The notes: generated by a model not told the origin, from the sequence alone. Shown: positions 46,029-54,892, counted from the first letter of the stretch. The stretch is DNA of 64,000 nt from Sporosarcina thermotolerans (GCF_030067815.1 NZ_CP125968.1:1480001-1544000), one strand, 5' to 3'. Numbers and translations: made by a program.

Positions 46029-46712
46029 ATGCGTGATTGTGAAATCAATGTCGATCAAGCTGTGGAAAATAATATCGCCTGGTGCAAATTGATTTGTGAA
46101 GCATATGGCAAGCGCTCAGACACAACAGAAAAGGTATGGGCCCTTACTTCGGAAGCACCTACATACTATCCAGAATTGATTACTATGAATAGAAAAACCA
46201 AAGACACGGATATTCTTGAATTCTTGAATCTAAATCATATCAGCAGCGTTAAAGATAGCTATGCAACACTTCAATTGGCGTCTTATGGATATCAAATGCT
46301 ATTTGAAGCTGAATGGATCTGCTATCCCACCTTGAATGAATATAAACCAGACCAATATGAGTGGAATATCGTCCGTACCGAGAAGGAATTTGAACATTGG
46401 AAGAACCTAACAGGGTTGGAAATACCCTCAAGACTGTTAGAAATAGACGGAGTGAATTTTTTCTTCATAGATTGTCCGTCTAAATTCGCGGCTTTTATTG
46501 TAAATAAAGCAGCAAACGTTATCGGGATATCCAATGTCTTTTCAAGCGACATGGACATCACCGGCCTGTGGCGTTCAATCCCTCAAGCGGTATCCAAAGA
46601 ATTTCCCGGCGTCCCACTTGTTGGGTATGAACAGGGCGAATCCCTCTCGGCTGCACATGCATCCGGTTGGACTTCAATTGGCCCGCTTCGTGTTTGGATA
46701 AAGTTTAGGTAA
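46029..46712 (+). CDS. GNAT-like protein
   Basis: This 227-residue protein ends 'VGYEQGESLSAAHASGWTSI' then 'GPLRVWIKF', like the last strand-helix-strand of GNAT folds where a GxGP/LRVW tail is common. The acetyl-CoA loop itself is not obvious, so activity is uncertain. It starts at ATG 46029 with no strong ribosome binding site. It stands before another acetyltransferase gene on the same strand. Confidence 0.5.
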   Translation: MRDCEINVDQAVENNIAWCKLICEAYGKRSDTTEKVWALTSEAPTYYPELITMNRKTKDTDILEFLNLNHISSVKDSYATLQLASYGYQMLFEAEWICYPTLNEYKPDQYEWNIVRTEKEFEHWKNLTGLEIPSRLLEIDGVNFFFIDCPSKFAAFIVNKAANVIGISNVFSSDMDITGLWRSIPQAVSKEFPGVPLVGYEQGESLSAAHASGWTSIGPLRVWIKFR

Positions 46713-46810
46713 GCAATCATCATCTTGTAGTGAAGAGGAAGAAAACAGGAGGCTATATAATTGGGGAATGAAGTGGAGATTCAAGCAGCAATAGAACAGG
46801 GAAAAGAGAG

Positions 46811-47389
46811 GTGTGGGATAGCAATTTATTTACGATAGATTGCGGTGAAATCATACTGAGAGAGTTTACAAGTGACGATGTGGATCATATTTTTGAAATC
46901 ACGTCACAACCTGAAGTTTATGAGTTTCTGCCAGATTGGCGATCCACAAAAGAGCAACGGTTAAACTGGCTGACAAATTATGAGATTCCAGCCAATAAAG
47001 AGTTCCTTGCAGCCGTACCTATGATCGGCAACCAGAATTATTTGAAACTGGGAATTATATTAAAAGAAACTGGTGAATTCATAGGTTTCTGTACGACAGG
47101 CATTAAAGAAGAGCTGAGTGAACCAAACCGGGAAATTGCTTATGCGATTTCAAAACAGTATAGAAATCGTGGATACACAACAACAGCAGTAAAAGGGTTA
47201 GTGAACTTTTTGTTTCAGTATACAGATGTAGATCGACTTAATACAGTTGTTCTCCCCCGCAATGGAAGCTCAAATAAAGTTAGTCAAAAATGTGGCTTTC
47301 GTTTGAATGGAGAGACCGAAATTGAAGGACAAATACATTTTCATTACACCCTTACCAAAGAAGAGTGGAAAAGAATAAATAGCTTTTAG
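46811..47389 (+). CDS. GNAT acetyltransferase (RimJ-like)
   Basis: This 192-residue protein has 'CGEIILREFTSDDVDHIFEI' at the start, the loop 'ISKQYRNRGYTTTAVKGLV' and 'NGSSNKVSQKCGFRLNGETE'. These are typical of RimJ/RimL-type N-acetyltransferases. The GTG start has no ideal ribosome binding site. A TTG at 46761 with AGGAGG upstream opens another frame that ends at 46838, so the true start may lie there with a frameshift. The substrate is unknown. Confidence 0.75.
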   Translation: MWDSNLFTIDCGEIILREFTSDDVDHIFEITSQPEVYEFLPDWRSTKEQRLNWLTNYEIPANKEFLAAVPMIGNQNYLKLGIILKETGEFIGFCTTGIKEELSEPNREIAYAISKQYRNRGYTTTAVKGLVNFLFQYTDVDRLNTVVLPRNGSSNKVSQKCGFRLNGETEIEGQIHFHYTLTKEEWKRINSF

Positions 47390-47433
47390 GCTAAGAGGGG
47401 TGAAATTAGTTCATAGGAAAGGTAGGAACAGTA

Positions 47434-47967
47434 ATGATATTGTGGTTTCGGCATTTGCCACAGCGAAATCTGAATTTGCATGAATGGAAACCTTTCATTG
47501 AAAATGAATCGTTTCGAAAACATTACATGAAGTTTATATACCTGTTAATGGTTACTTTTTTTTCGGTTCCTTATTGGCTTATCAAGGCAAGTTTCACTCA
47601 GATGACATACTTTCCAGTACTGTTAATTATTATTGCGGTTTTTGTAATTCATGAAGCTCTTCATATTCTTGTCATATACAGGAAAGGCGATATAAGCTTG
47701 ACGATTAAAGGAGTCCATTTTTGGCTCAATACAAATGCAATTCTATCTAAAATGAGATTTTGGATCTTCATGAGCTTGCCTTTTATCGGATTATCAGTAC
47801 TGCCGGCCATAGCTTCGTTTTTTGTGTTAGGTGAAATTAAAGAACTCCTTTTATTCATCAGTTGGTTTAATTTAATAATTTCAGCATCCGATATTGTGAA
47901 TTCAATATTGATTTTAGCAAAACCAAATAACTCGGTGTTTTGCAGAGGCTTCTACCAAGTGAAGTGA
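47434..47967 (+). CDS. DUF3267 membrane metalloprotease-like protein
   Basis: This 177-residue protein has four TM segments and the zinc-protease-like motif 'IHEALHI' (H-E-x-x-H) in the second. A later 'SASDIVNSILILAKPNN' resembles the third-ligand region of DUF3267 proteins. They are thought to be intramembrane or membrane-bound peptidases, but this is not proven. It ends shortly before a conserved-type terminator. Confidence 0.7.
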   Translation: MILWFRHLPQRNLNLHEWKPFIENESFRKHYMKFIYLLMVTFFSVPYWLIKASFTQMTYFPVLLIIIAVFVIHEALHILVIYRKGDISLTIKGVHFWLNTNAILSKMRFWIFMSLPFIGLSVLPAIASFFVLGEIKELLLFISWFNLIISASDIVNSILILAKPNNSVFCRGFYQVK

Positions 47968-48006
47968 ATAGTAAACACAATAAGGAAGAGAAGAAGAACG
48001 ACATTG

Positions 48007-48043
48007 ACCCTTTTCAAGTCTATTGATTTGGAGAGGGTTTTTT
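48007..48043 (+). terminator. Terminator of the conserved CCCTTTTCGAGTC type
   Basis: ACCCTTTTCAAGTC and GATTTGGAGAGGGT arms with TTTTTT. Confidence 0.8.
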
Positions 48044-48059
48044 AGGTGCATAGAAGTAT

Positions 48060-48592
48060 TCATGCCAACAACCAATTTACTGCTTCATTCAAATCCTCTG
48101 CAATCAAATCAGGTGTAACATCTTTCCATCTACCAAAAAACTCTCCATTTATGTATTTGTTATACGCATCCTTCCCACTCCCTGTTTTCACCAATATCTT
48201 CTTACACCCAACTTCATCCGCAGCCAACAAATCAGTCCACCTGTCTCCAATGACTACACTTCGCTGCAGATTCAAGTTATTCTCTTTAGCGGCTGTAAGT
48301 AGCATTTCAGGTGAAGGCTTTCTACAAGTACATCTATCTGTAGACCTGTGCGGACAAAGGTAAATCTTATCGAAGCCGAAACTGATGAGCTCTTCTTCGA
48401 AACTTTGATAGGTTGCTTCGCCCTTTGATATACCTGGTTGGTTCGTGAATGAACAAATTAAGATCCCTGCTTTTTTCAGTTTCTGAATCGAATCTGCAAC
48501 ACCAGGGAACAGCGTAAACTCCTTAGGATAAATAACACTGTCACTGCCCCGATAGTTCCATCCCTATCTAAAAATACTGCTTGAATGCTCAA
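48060..48592 (-). pseudogene. HAD-IIIA phosphatase (GmhB-like), copy A, frameshifted
   Basis: It is almost identical to the intact gene at 53012-53545. The start would be TTG 48592 with AAAGGTAA upstream. Copy A has lost one G near 48550 (GGGGC versus GGGGGC), right after the 'LDRDGTI' nucleophile motif. The later parts are intact ('CTCRKPSPEM', 'VIGDRWTDLLAADEVGC'). It is duplicated together with the downstream lipoprotein gene. Confidence 0.8.
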
Positions 48593-48725
48593 GATTAATT
48601 ACCTTTATTCATGTATCATTACATCATTCTCTAAATGGTAAGGGAAATCCTTGTGTTTTGATAAATGTGAAACTTTATTTGTTTAATTCTGTCTAATTAT
48701 TTTATAGAGGGAGGGAGGTGCTTCT

Positions 48726-49097
48726 TTGAAAAGGTTGCCACTGTTATTGATAGCTGGGGTTTTCACTTTGTTTTTCGTTAGTGGATGTTCCTCTAAAAAC
48801 AATCAAAAAGTAGTTGTTTACGAAATGGAAAGTTTTTCGGATATCAAAAAAGATTCATTGACCTCCTTTACAGACCCCGAAGTTGTTAATGATTTTGTGA
48901 AAGCGTTCAACAACGCAGTAAAAATGATAGGTATAGTTAATATGGCCGATCCTGAGTATAAAGTTGAAATTGGTGAAGAATCCTATTTTCTTTGGATAAA
49001 TGAAGAAAGAGGCACGATAATGAATTTAAACGATACTCATACCATTTATACCCTTTCAAAAAGTTCAGCAAAAAAAATTAATGAGTTATTGAACTAA
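48726..49097 (+). CDS. Small lipoprotein, copy A
   Basis: This 123-residue protein starts at TTG 48726 with GGGAGG upstream. The signal peptide and lipobox 'FFVSGC' predict lipidation at Cys21. The mature part contains 'PEVVNDFVKAFNNAVKMIG' and 'YFLWINEERGTIM'. It is nearly identical to copy B at 53676-54047. The stop codon lies inside a cassette-type repeat. Family unknown. Confidence 0.75.
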   Translation: MKRLPLLLIAGVFTLFFVSGCSSKNNQKVVVYEMESFSDIKKDSLTSFTDPEVVNDFVKAFNNAVKMIGIVNMADPEYKVEIGEESYFLWINEERGTIMNLNDTHTIYTLSKSSAKKINELLN

Positions 49098-49119
49098 CGT
49101 GGCAGTTTAGTGGAATAGG
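49089..49119 (+). repeat. Cassette-type stem-loop repeat
   Basis: TTGAACTAACGTGGCAGTTT then AGTGGAATAGG. It includes the stop codon of the lipoprotein gene and lies 30 bases before the next start. Confidence 0.75.
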
Positions 49120-49149
49120 TTGTCTTTAGAAACAATGAGGGGGAAGTAT

Positions 49150-49590
49150 ATGAAAAAGGTTTTAATTTCTTTATTAGCAGTAGTTGTGTTAGTAACCGGG
49201 ATTTATTTTGTATTTAACCATACACCACCTAAACCAACTATAACTATTGAAAATAATACAGTAGAAGTGGCACAAGGTTCTTATTGTTGGGGTGGGCTTA
49301 TTAAGGGGCAATGTGTTGATATGATTTCCCCACCGGAACTTATTAAACATCACGAACTTAAACCTGTTGCAGTATCTCCTGGAGCTGAATTGAAAATAAA
49401 ATTTAATCGTAAACCACAAGAAAATACGTTGGTCGCATCTATATGGTTTAGTAACGATGAAGTAGAAAATGTCCCATTAAATGACGATGTAATATTAGTA
49501 CCAAAAGAAAAAGGCGTTTATATTTATAGTGTTTCCGCACGTTGGGAAAAGGGAAGTTCGAGTTATGTTTTTGTAATTGAAGTTAAGTAA
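49150..49590 (+). CDS. Membrane-anchored or secreted hypothetical protein
   Basis: This 146-residue protein has an N-terminal signal or anchor ('MKKVLISLLAVVVLVTGIYF') and an extracellular beta-rich part with 'VEVAQGSYCWGGLIKGQCVD' and 'VSARWEKGSSSYVFVIEV'. ATG 49150 is chosen for its GAGGGGG. It lies between two cassette-type repeats. Similar small exported proteins are common in bacilli, without known role. Confidence 0.65.
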   Translation: MKKVLISLLAVVVLVTGIYFVFNHTPPKPTITIENNTVEVAQGSYCWGGLIKGQCVDMISPPELIKHHELKPVAVSPGAELKIKFNRKPQENTLVASIWFSNDEVENVPLNDDVILVPKEKGVYIYSVSARWEKGSSSYVFVIEVK

Positions 49591-49599
49591 GTCTTTTTT

Positions 49600-49620
49600 C
49601 ACTAACGGGGCAGTTTAGTG
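49600..49620 (+). repeat. Cassette-type stem-loop repeat
   Basis: CACTAAC, GGGGCAG and TTTAGTG make a perfect short hairpin, ten bases after the stop. Confidence 0.8.
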
Positions 49621-49762
49621 TTTTTAGTGACATATCTTTTATTCGGTGTAGAATCTATTAGTGAAAAAATGAACAATCACCATTCCTCACTGAACATCAT
49701 CATCTTCTCTTTTATAGCTGGCAGTGCAGCAAGCATTAAAATGAATGAAGGAGGAAAATATT

Positions 49763-50419
49763 GTGAAGACAAGCGCTTTCATAATCGTTATTATCCTTAC
49801 CGTAGTCACTGTGCTTAGTGGATGTATGGAATTAAAGAACAATGTAGTTGTATCTAATGAAGAGGAGATTCCTGAGGATATAACTGAACAAGCTAATGAG
49901 CAAATCAATGAGGAATCCAATGAACAAACCAACGAGCAAACCATCGAAAAAGAAGAAATTAATAATTTCGCATTAAGTATCAATGATACATTTATTAATC
50001 TTAAGGATTGGGATTACGAGGCAAATATAGAAGAATTATTGGGAGCACCTACTTCACAAGAAATTGAAGAAATTGAAGGAGCAGGTCAGCTTACGGGTTC
50101 CTTTATTAAGAAAATTGAGTATGACGGACTTCAGTTTGAACTTTTCTCTCCAATGCAAAATGGTAAGGAATTTTGGATAATGACTATTGACATCAGCAAA
50201 AAAGGGTACAAAACTTCTAAGGGAATTGAGATTGGAAATACCGTAGATGAAATAAAAGATGCCTATCCAAATATATCAATAGCCCTTGACGGTAGAACAG
50301 ATCCTAATAACTGTACTTACGCTCTTAATAATGAAGACATTATGGATTATAGTTATTTGCAATTTGAAGTAAAAGATGGACTGGTTAGCTTTATAAAAAT
50401 TTTTTACTCAATTCCATAA
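49763..50419 (+). CDS. Lipoprotein with acidic linker
   Basis: This protein of about 218 residues starts at GTG 49763 (GGAGG upstream). The signal peptide has the lipobox 'VLSGC'. Next comes a Glu/Gln/Asn-rich linker with repeated 'NEQ(T/I)NE(E/Q)' units, then a folded domain 'LKDWDYEANIEELLGAP' to 'LVSFIKIFYSIP'. It is membrane-tethered outside the cell; function unknown. A cassette-type repeat follows 26 bases after the stop. Confidence 0.7.
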   Translation: MKTSAFIIVIILTVVTVLSGCMELKNNVVVSNEEEIPEDITEQANEQINEESNEQTNEQTIEKEEINNFALSINDTFINLKDWDYEANIEELLGAPTSQEIEEIEGAGQLTGSFIKKIEYDGLQFELFSPMQNGKEFWIMTIDISKKGYKTSKGIEIGNTVDEIKDAYPNISIALDGRTDPNNCTYALNNEDIMDYSYLQFEVKDGLVSFIKIFYSIP

Positions 50420-50445
50420 TATTGATGAATTAGATTTCTTCATAA

Positions 50446-50471
50446 ACTAACGGGGTAGGTTAGTAACAAGG
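50446..50471 (+). repeat. Cassette-type stem-loop repeat
   Basis: ACTAACGGGGTAGGTTAGT then AACAAGG. Confidence 0.75.
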
Positions 50472-50549
50472 TTTGAAACTTTTTCAAACAGAATTCGTTT
50501 GAATTTTTAATGAAGAATTTATCAGATTTGGGAATGGGGGAATATTAGT

Positions 50550-51029
50550 ATGACACGGAAAAAAATTATGATAATAGCTATCGTAATACTGTTCACTATT
50601 ATTTCAATAAAAGTATTTAAAAAAGATTTATGGGAAGTTAATGAAGAGCTATTGAAACAAGAGGTGTTGAACATTGGAGAATCCGTAGAATCAGTGAATT
50701 TATCCAATGTAACTCCATTTGAATGGGATATAATGTATTCTTTTCACCCGTATACTTCTAAAGATACAATCTATAAAACCGTTGGCTATAAGTGGGATAC
50801 TATCAGTGAATCAGTAAGTGAAGGTATGAATCAATTAGTTTTTATGAAAGATGAGAAAGTGGTTTGTTATTTATATGGATATCCTGCGAATAATGGATAT
50901 GGAATTTATTTTTTTAATAGTGGAAGTGATACCAGATTAACTTCTGCTTCTATGCTTAGTTTTGATGATGATTTGAATTTTCAAGTTGAAAGACGAGATA
51001 GTATTATTTATTTAATGAAAAATGGATGA
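50550..51029 (+). CDS. Membrane-anchored hypothetical protein
   Basis: This 159-residue protein has an N-terminal TM anchor (residues 4-23, 'KKIMIIAIVILFTIISI') and an extracellular domain with 'DTIYKTVGYKWDTISESV' and 'KVVCYLYGYPANNGYGIYFF'. TGGGGGAA lies upstream of the ATG. It lies between two cassette-type repeats. Family unknown. Confidence 0.65.
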   Translation: MTRKKIMIIAIVILFTIISIKVFKKDLWEVNEELLKQEVLNIGESVESVNLSNVTPFEWDIMYSFHPYTSKDTIYKTVGYKWDTISESVSEGMNQLVFMKDEKVVCYLYGYPANNGYGIYFFNSGSDTRLTSASMLSFDDDLNFQVERRDSIIYLMKNG

Positions 51030-51037
51030 CAACACTC

Positions 51038-51069
51038 TTCAACTAACGGTGTGCTTTACTTCAATAAGG
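51038..51069 (+). repeat. Cassette-type stem-loop repeat (TGTGC variant)
   Basis: TTCAACTAACGGTGTGCTTT then ACTTCAATAAGG, eight bases after the stop. Confidence 0.75.
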
Positions 51070-51141
51070 ATAGTGAAATATTCCTTAGAAAATAAAGGAA
51101 AACTTTTTATGAAAGAGCTATATCCAATGACATTAAAAAAG

Positions 51142-51177
51142 AAGCATGAATCCTTTGAAATGAGGAATCATGCTTTT
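51142..51177 (+). terminator. Terminator, part of a repeat shared with 62107
   Basis: AAGCATGA-TCCT and AGGA-TCATGCTT arms with TTTTT. The sequence 51050-51177 recurs at 62018-62152. Confidence 0.75.
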
Positions 51178-51299
51178 TGAATTTTGGGGAGTCTTAGGCA
51201 CCGAAAAAAAATATTTTCCCAATCGAGTATCCTTTTCCCCTGTTCATCTCTATATAGTTAGTGAACGGACCTATCCGATCACGAATGGGAGGAATGGAT

Positions 51300-51629
51300 A
51301 TGAATAAGGGATGGTTGAAATTACATCGGGAACTGAAGGACAAGGCGATTTGGAAGACGTCGACACCTGAACAGCAGGTAATTCTTGTGACATTGCTCAT
51401 GATGGTGAACTATGAAGCAAGTGAATGGGAGTGGAGAGGGCAGAAATATGATTTACAGCCGGGACAAGTCTTGACATCCCTATCTAAACTTGCTGAAGAA
51501 AGCGGCAAATACATAACCGTGCAGAACGTTCGAACAGCTTTGAAGCGATTTGAAAAATACGGATTTCTAACAGATGAATCAACAAACAAAAACCGGCTCA
51601 TGGAATTTCGAGTACCAGGTTCCCATTGA
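51300..51629 (+). CDS. Phage/plasmid-type replication protein N-terminal domain, truncated
   Basis: This 109-residue protein starts at ATG 51300 with GGGAGG. It matches the N-terminal winged-helix part of DnaD-like replication proteins of phages and plasmids: 'GWLKLHRELKDKAIWKTSTP', 'VILVTLLMMVNYE' and 'YITVQNVRTALKRFEKYGF'. The normal C-terminal part is missing and the frame runs into a repeat (51604-51661) after 'ESTNKNRLMEF'. It is a likely remnant of an integrated element. Confidence 0.65.
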   Translation: MNKGWLKLHRELKDKAIWKTSTPEQQVILVTLLMMVNYEASEWEWRGQKYDLQPGQVLTSLSKLAEESGKYITVQNVRTALKRFEKYGFLTDESTNKNRLMEFRVPGSH

Positions 51630-51661
51630 ATTTCGAATTGTTTTAGAACCTGGTACCCTTC
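51604..51661. repeat. Dispersed inverted repeat ACCAGGTTC...GAACCTGGT, copy 1
   Basis: The hairpin arms ACCAGGTTC and GAACCTGGT enclose CCATTGAATTTCGAATTG. It is repeated at 63256-63309 with the same neighbouring coding fragment. Confidence 0.7.
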
Positions 51662-51665
51662 AAGA

Positions 51666-51846
51666 GCCAAGCACCACAAAATCTACGGTCAGCTCGCACA
51701 GCGCATCATCGACATAAGCAATAAGATGGACGTGGCGCTTTACGGCGAAGAGACGGGCCTTTCCCGGTCGTTCCGTGAGTTGAAGCGGGAGGCGGTGAAG
51801 TTTCCGTATTATGCGGGGAGTTTTTGGGGAGGTAGGGAAGGTGAAA
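51666..51846 (+). other. C-terminal coding remnant
   Basis: An open stretch without a start encodes 'GQLAQRIIDISNKMDVALYG' and 'RELKREAVKFPYYAGSFW'. The last part recurs in shortened form at 63315-63377 and around 62690. Family not recognised. Confidence 0.35.
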
Positions 51847-51897
51847 TGAAAAACGACCCTGTGCTAATTTGTTAACAGGGTCGTTGTCATCTTAGGG

Positions 51898-52777
51898 TCA
51901 ATTATTCGCTTTACCATTGATAATCAAGTGAACCTCTTCTTTCGATAAATCTGCAAGCTTACAGATTAGATCCAAAGGAAGCGATTCATCATACATCTTT
52001 AAAACAAACTCTTTGATTGTTTGTTCCTTTCCTTGATTCTTCCCCCGAATCTCCGCCTCTTCCAACCGTGTAAGATGATCACGTAATGCAATTTCCCGAC
52101 TAATGGCTAAATCGACAGTTTCCGGATCCATACTAAGTCTGCGAATTTCCTCGAAGGCTTCTTTAAAAGTGGAACTTTCCATACCGACTTCCTCCTTTGC
52201 TTTTTGGTCTCCTTTAAAAAACAACAGCCATTTTTCCAAGTCATCCATGTCGGTTACTGGTTTTTCTCCCTGTTTTCCATTTGTAATGCGTGGATTTCCA
52301 AGTGGTTTGAGAAGATCACGCCGGACGATGGTTCTATTAATAGGAATGTACTATGAATCCCGCTTGAAGGCAACAGTTCAAAATCGGTGATGATAATCTG
52401 GATGACCTTCTTCAGCTTCGTGTAGGGATCACTGCTCTTAAACTGGGCAGTATAAGTTTTCGCCCAATAGTAAAGTACTCGCTCATTGAAAGCGGGATGC
52501 CGTTGCAGCTGTACCTCAATATTGATCCGTTCCCCACGATCTGTCGTTGCCCGCAAGTCCAAGACGGAGTATTTATCGTCATTATGTTCCTGCTTGTTCG
52601 TGGGGTCGATTACCTGTAATGACTGAATGCTCCCCCTAAAATCGAATTGACAAAATGTAAAAGCAAACCGTTATTCCGTTCATCCGTGAAAAAGGATTTG
52701 AATACAAAATCATTTCGAAGTTCCAGTAATTCCAAATCGTATCCTGCGGACTCCTCTTTTACCAAAGCGACCAACAT
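51898..52777 (-). pseudogene. Rpn-family recombination-promoting nuclease, two frameshifts
   Basis: The start is ATG 52777 with GGGGGTG. Three frames join (breaks near 52605 and 52250). The N-terminus reads 'LLELRNDFVFKSFFTDERNN', the PD-(D/E)xK-like core 'INIEVQLQRHPAFNERVLYY' and 'LYYWAKTYTAQ', and the C-terminus has helices ending in 'LICKLADLSKEEVHLIING'. Rpn/YhgA-like proteins are DNA nucleases that promote RecA-independent recombination. The frameshifted copy is probably inactive unless the breaks are errors. Confidence 0.78.
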
Positions 52778-53011
52778 AGACACCCCCATATTCGTTATAC
52801 AAATAATAAAATAAATGTTCGCAATAAACAAGTAAATTGATTTACTACTCAGATAACAATTTGACAGTTAGGTGGTGAGTTGGATTTCGATGTACTCATT
52901 AATACAGGGGTGATGAAACGTATTGAACGAGGAAATGATGAGCGATTCGAAAGAAGAGGATTGCGGGGGAGAACCAGGATTCCATGAGTTTTTGACCATT
53001 ATGGTAAGCAT

Positions 53012-53545
53012 TCATGCCAACAACCAATTCACCGCTTCATTCACATCCTCTGCGATGAAATCAGGAGTAACATCTTTCCACCGTCCAAAAAACTCTCCAT
53101 TTATGTATTTGTTATACGCATCCATCCCGCTCCCTGTTTTCACCAATATCTTCTTACACCCAACCTCATCCGCAGCCATCAAATCAGTCCACCTGTCTCC
53201 AATGACTACACACTGCTGCAGATTCAAGTTATTCTCCTTTGCGGCTGTAAGTAGCATTTCGGGAGAAGGCTTTCTGCAAGTACATCCATCTGTAGACCTG
53301 TGCGGACAAAGGTAAATCTTATCGAAGCCGAAAACAGTGAGCTCTTCTTCAAAGCTTATAAAGGACACTTCGCCCTTTGAAATACCTGGTTGGTTTGTGA
53401 ATGAATATATTAAAATCCCCGCTTTTTTCAGTTGCTTTATCGAATCAGCAACGCCGGGGAACAGCGTAAACTCCTTAGGATAAATAACACGATCACTGCC
53501 CCCAATAGTTCCATCCCTATCTAAAAATACTGCTTGAATGCGCAA
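53012..53545 (-). CDS. HAD-IIIA phosphatase (GmhB-like), copy B
   Basis: This protein of about 177 residues starts at TTG 53545 with GGAGG nine bases upstream. The HAD motifs are 'FLDRDGTIGG' (nucleophile Asp and acid Asp), 'SFTNQPGIS' (motif 2 Thr), Lys in 'CRKPSPEM' and 'VIGDRWTDLMAADE' (motif 4). A Cys/His cluster 'CPHRSTDGCTC' binds zinc in GmhB/histidinol-phosphatase relatives. It probably removes phosphate from a sugar phosphate. Copy A at 48060 is frameshifted. Confidence 0.82.
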   Translation of the reverse strand: MRIQAVFLDRDGTIGGSDRVIYPKEFTLFPGVADSIKQLKKAGILIYSFTNQPGISKGEVSFISFEEELTVFGFDKIYLCPHRSTDGCTCRKPSPEMLLTAAKENNLNLQQCVVIGDRWTDLMAADEVGCKKILVKTGSGMDAYNKYINGEFFGRWKDVTPDFIAEDVNEAVNWLLA

Positions 53546-53675
53546 GATTAATTGCCTCCATTCATGTATCATTACATCATTCTCTAAATGGGAAGGAAAA
53601 TCCTTGTGGTTTGATAAATGTGAAACTTTATTTGTTTAATTTTGTCTAATTATTTAGAGGGAGGGAGGTGCTTCT

Positions 53676-54047
53676 TTGAAAAGGTTGTCACTGTTATTGA
53701 TAGCTGGGGTTTTCACTTTGTTTTTCGTTAGTGGATGTTCCTCTAAAAACAATCAAAAAGTAGTTGTTTACGAAATGGAAAGTTTTTCGGATATCAAAAA
53801 AGATTCATTGACCTCCTTTACAGACCCCAAAGTTGTTAATGATTTTGTGAAAGCGTTCAACAACGCTGTAAAAATGCCTGGTATAGTTAATATGGCCGAT
53901 CCTGAGTATAAAGTTGAAATTGGTGAAGAATGCTATTTTCTTTGGATAAATGAAGAAAGAGGCACGATAATGAATTTAAACGATACTCATACCATCTATA
54001 CCCTGTCAAAAAGTTCAGCAAAAACGATTTATGAGTTATTGAACTAA
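53676..54047 (+). CDS. Small lipoprotein, copy B
   Basis: This 123-residue protein starts at TTG with GGGAGG upstream and has the lipobox 'FFVSGC'. Only about six residues differ from copy A (for example E/K in 'TDPKVVND', S/C in 'GEECYFLW'). As in copy A, the stop codon is inside a cassette-type repeat. Membrane-tethered; function unknown. Confidence 0.75.
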   Translation: MKRLSLLLIAGVFTLFFVSGCSSKNNQKVVVYEMESFSDIKKDSLTSFTDPKVVNDFVKAFNNAVKMPGIVNMADPEYKVEIGEECYFLWINEERGTIMNLNDTHTIYTLSKSSAKTIYELLN

Positions 54048-54070
54048 CGAAGCAGTTTAGTTTAAGAAGG
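54039..54070 (+). repeat. Cassette-type stem-loop repeat
   Basis: TTGAACTAACGAAGCAGTTT then AGTTTAAGAAGG, overlapping the lipoprotein stop. Confidence 0.75.
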
Positions 54071-54139
54071 ACATTCTTTATTACTTTTAGAAGTGTAAAA
54101 TGATTTTTTTAGTAATTGTGAAACGAGTGGAGGGATAAG

Positions 54140-54688
54140 ATGTCAGTAAAAGAGAATAATCAGTCTGGTATTGAAATAGTTACATACAATGAAAAATGGG
54201 AAAAATCCTTCATATTATTAGAAGATTTCCTAAAAAAAACTTTAGGTGATTTAATAATATGTGTGGAACACGTTGGAAGCACATCAGTTAAAGGGCTTAG
54301 TGCCAAACCAATTCTAGATATAGATGTAGTAATAGAAGATTATTGTGTTTTGCCTGCTGTTATAGAAGGTCTAGAAAAGATAGGTTACTATCATCAAGAA
54401 AATTGGAATTTTGAGGGTAGAGAAGCCTTTGGAAGAAAGGATACATTTGTTCCGTGGAATGAAAAAGATACAAATTGGATTGAACATCATTTATATGTGT
54501 GCAATAAAGATAGTAAAGAACTAGCCAGACATTTAGCATTTAGAAATTATCTTCGTAACAATACAGAGGCAGTTGCTGAGTATGAACAGTTAAAGAAATA
54601 TTTGGCAAAGATTGCGATAGACAGAGCAACTTACACTGAGGGTAAAACTAAATTTGTTAGTGAGATATTAGAGAGAGTTATGAAATAA
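54140..54688 (+). CDS. GrpB-family protein (UPF0157 nucleotidyltransferase-like)
   Basis: This 182-residue protein has the family block 'VEHVGSTSVKGLSAKPILDI' followed by 'DVVIEDY', with a nucleotidyltransferase-like G-S-x-x-x-x-G and paired Asp. 'WIEHHLYVCNKDSKELARHL' and 'YEQLKKYLAKIAIDR' complete the match. GrpB proteins are uncharacterised and some are linked to glutamate or CoA metabolism. GGAGGG precedes the ATG. It lies between two cassette-type repeats. Confidence 0.85.
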   Translation: MSVKENNQSGIEIVTYNEKWEKSFILLEDFLKKTLGDLIICVEHVGSTSVKGLSAKPILDIDVVIEDYCVLPAVIEGLEKIGYYHQENWNFEGREAFGRKDTFVPWNEKDTNWIEHHLYVCNKDSKELARHLAFRNYLRNNTEAVAEYEQLKKYLAKIAIDRATYTEGKTKFVSEILERVMK

Positions 54689-54731
54689 TGTATTTATTGT
54701 GCCTATAATAATTAATATCTTTTAGTATCTT

Positions 54732-54757
54732 GTTCAACTAACGGGTGCTTTAGTAAA
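54732..54757 (+). repeat. Cassette-type stem-loop repeat (GGGTGC variant)
   Basis: GTTCAACTAACGGGTGCTTT then AGTAAA, 43 bases after the grpB-like stop. Confidence 0.75.
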
Positions 54758-54771
54758 AAAACACCGAAGTA

Positions 54772-54807
54772 AAATGAGCGTGGAGACATTTTCCAGCTCA
54801 TTTTTTT
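54772..54807 (+). terminator. Intrinsic terminator
   Basis: AAATGAGC-TGGA and TCCA-GCTCATTT arms with TTTTTTT. Confidence 0.8.
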
Positions 54808-54892
54808 ATGTGCATTTTAAATCAACCATTATCTTTGTCATAGCGTTTATTCTCTATGAGTGTTTTATTGTATTTCATATTCCTAACACTTA

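Noticed and set aside
46761..46838. Separate 25-codon gene before the acetyltransferase
   Set aside because: It has a good ribosome binding site but is more likely the true start of the acetyltransferase gene displaced by a frameshift.
48046..48363. Plus-strand gene of 105 codons (and its counterpart at 52923-53315)
   Set aside because: Both frames are the reverse complement of the HAD phosphatase genes and have no family match of their own.
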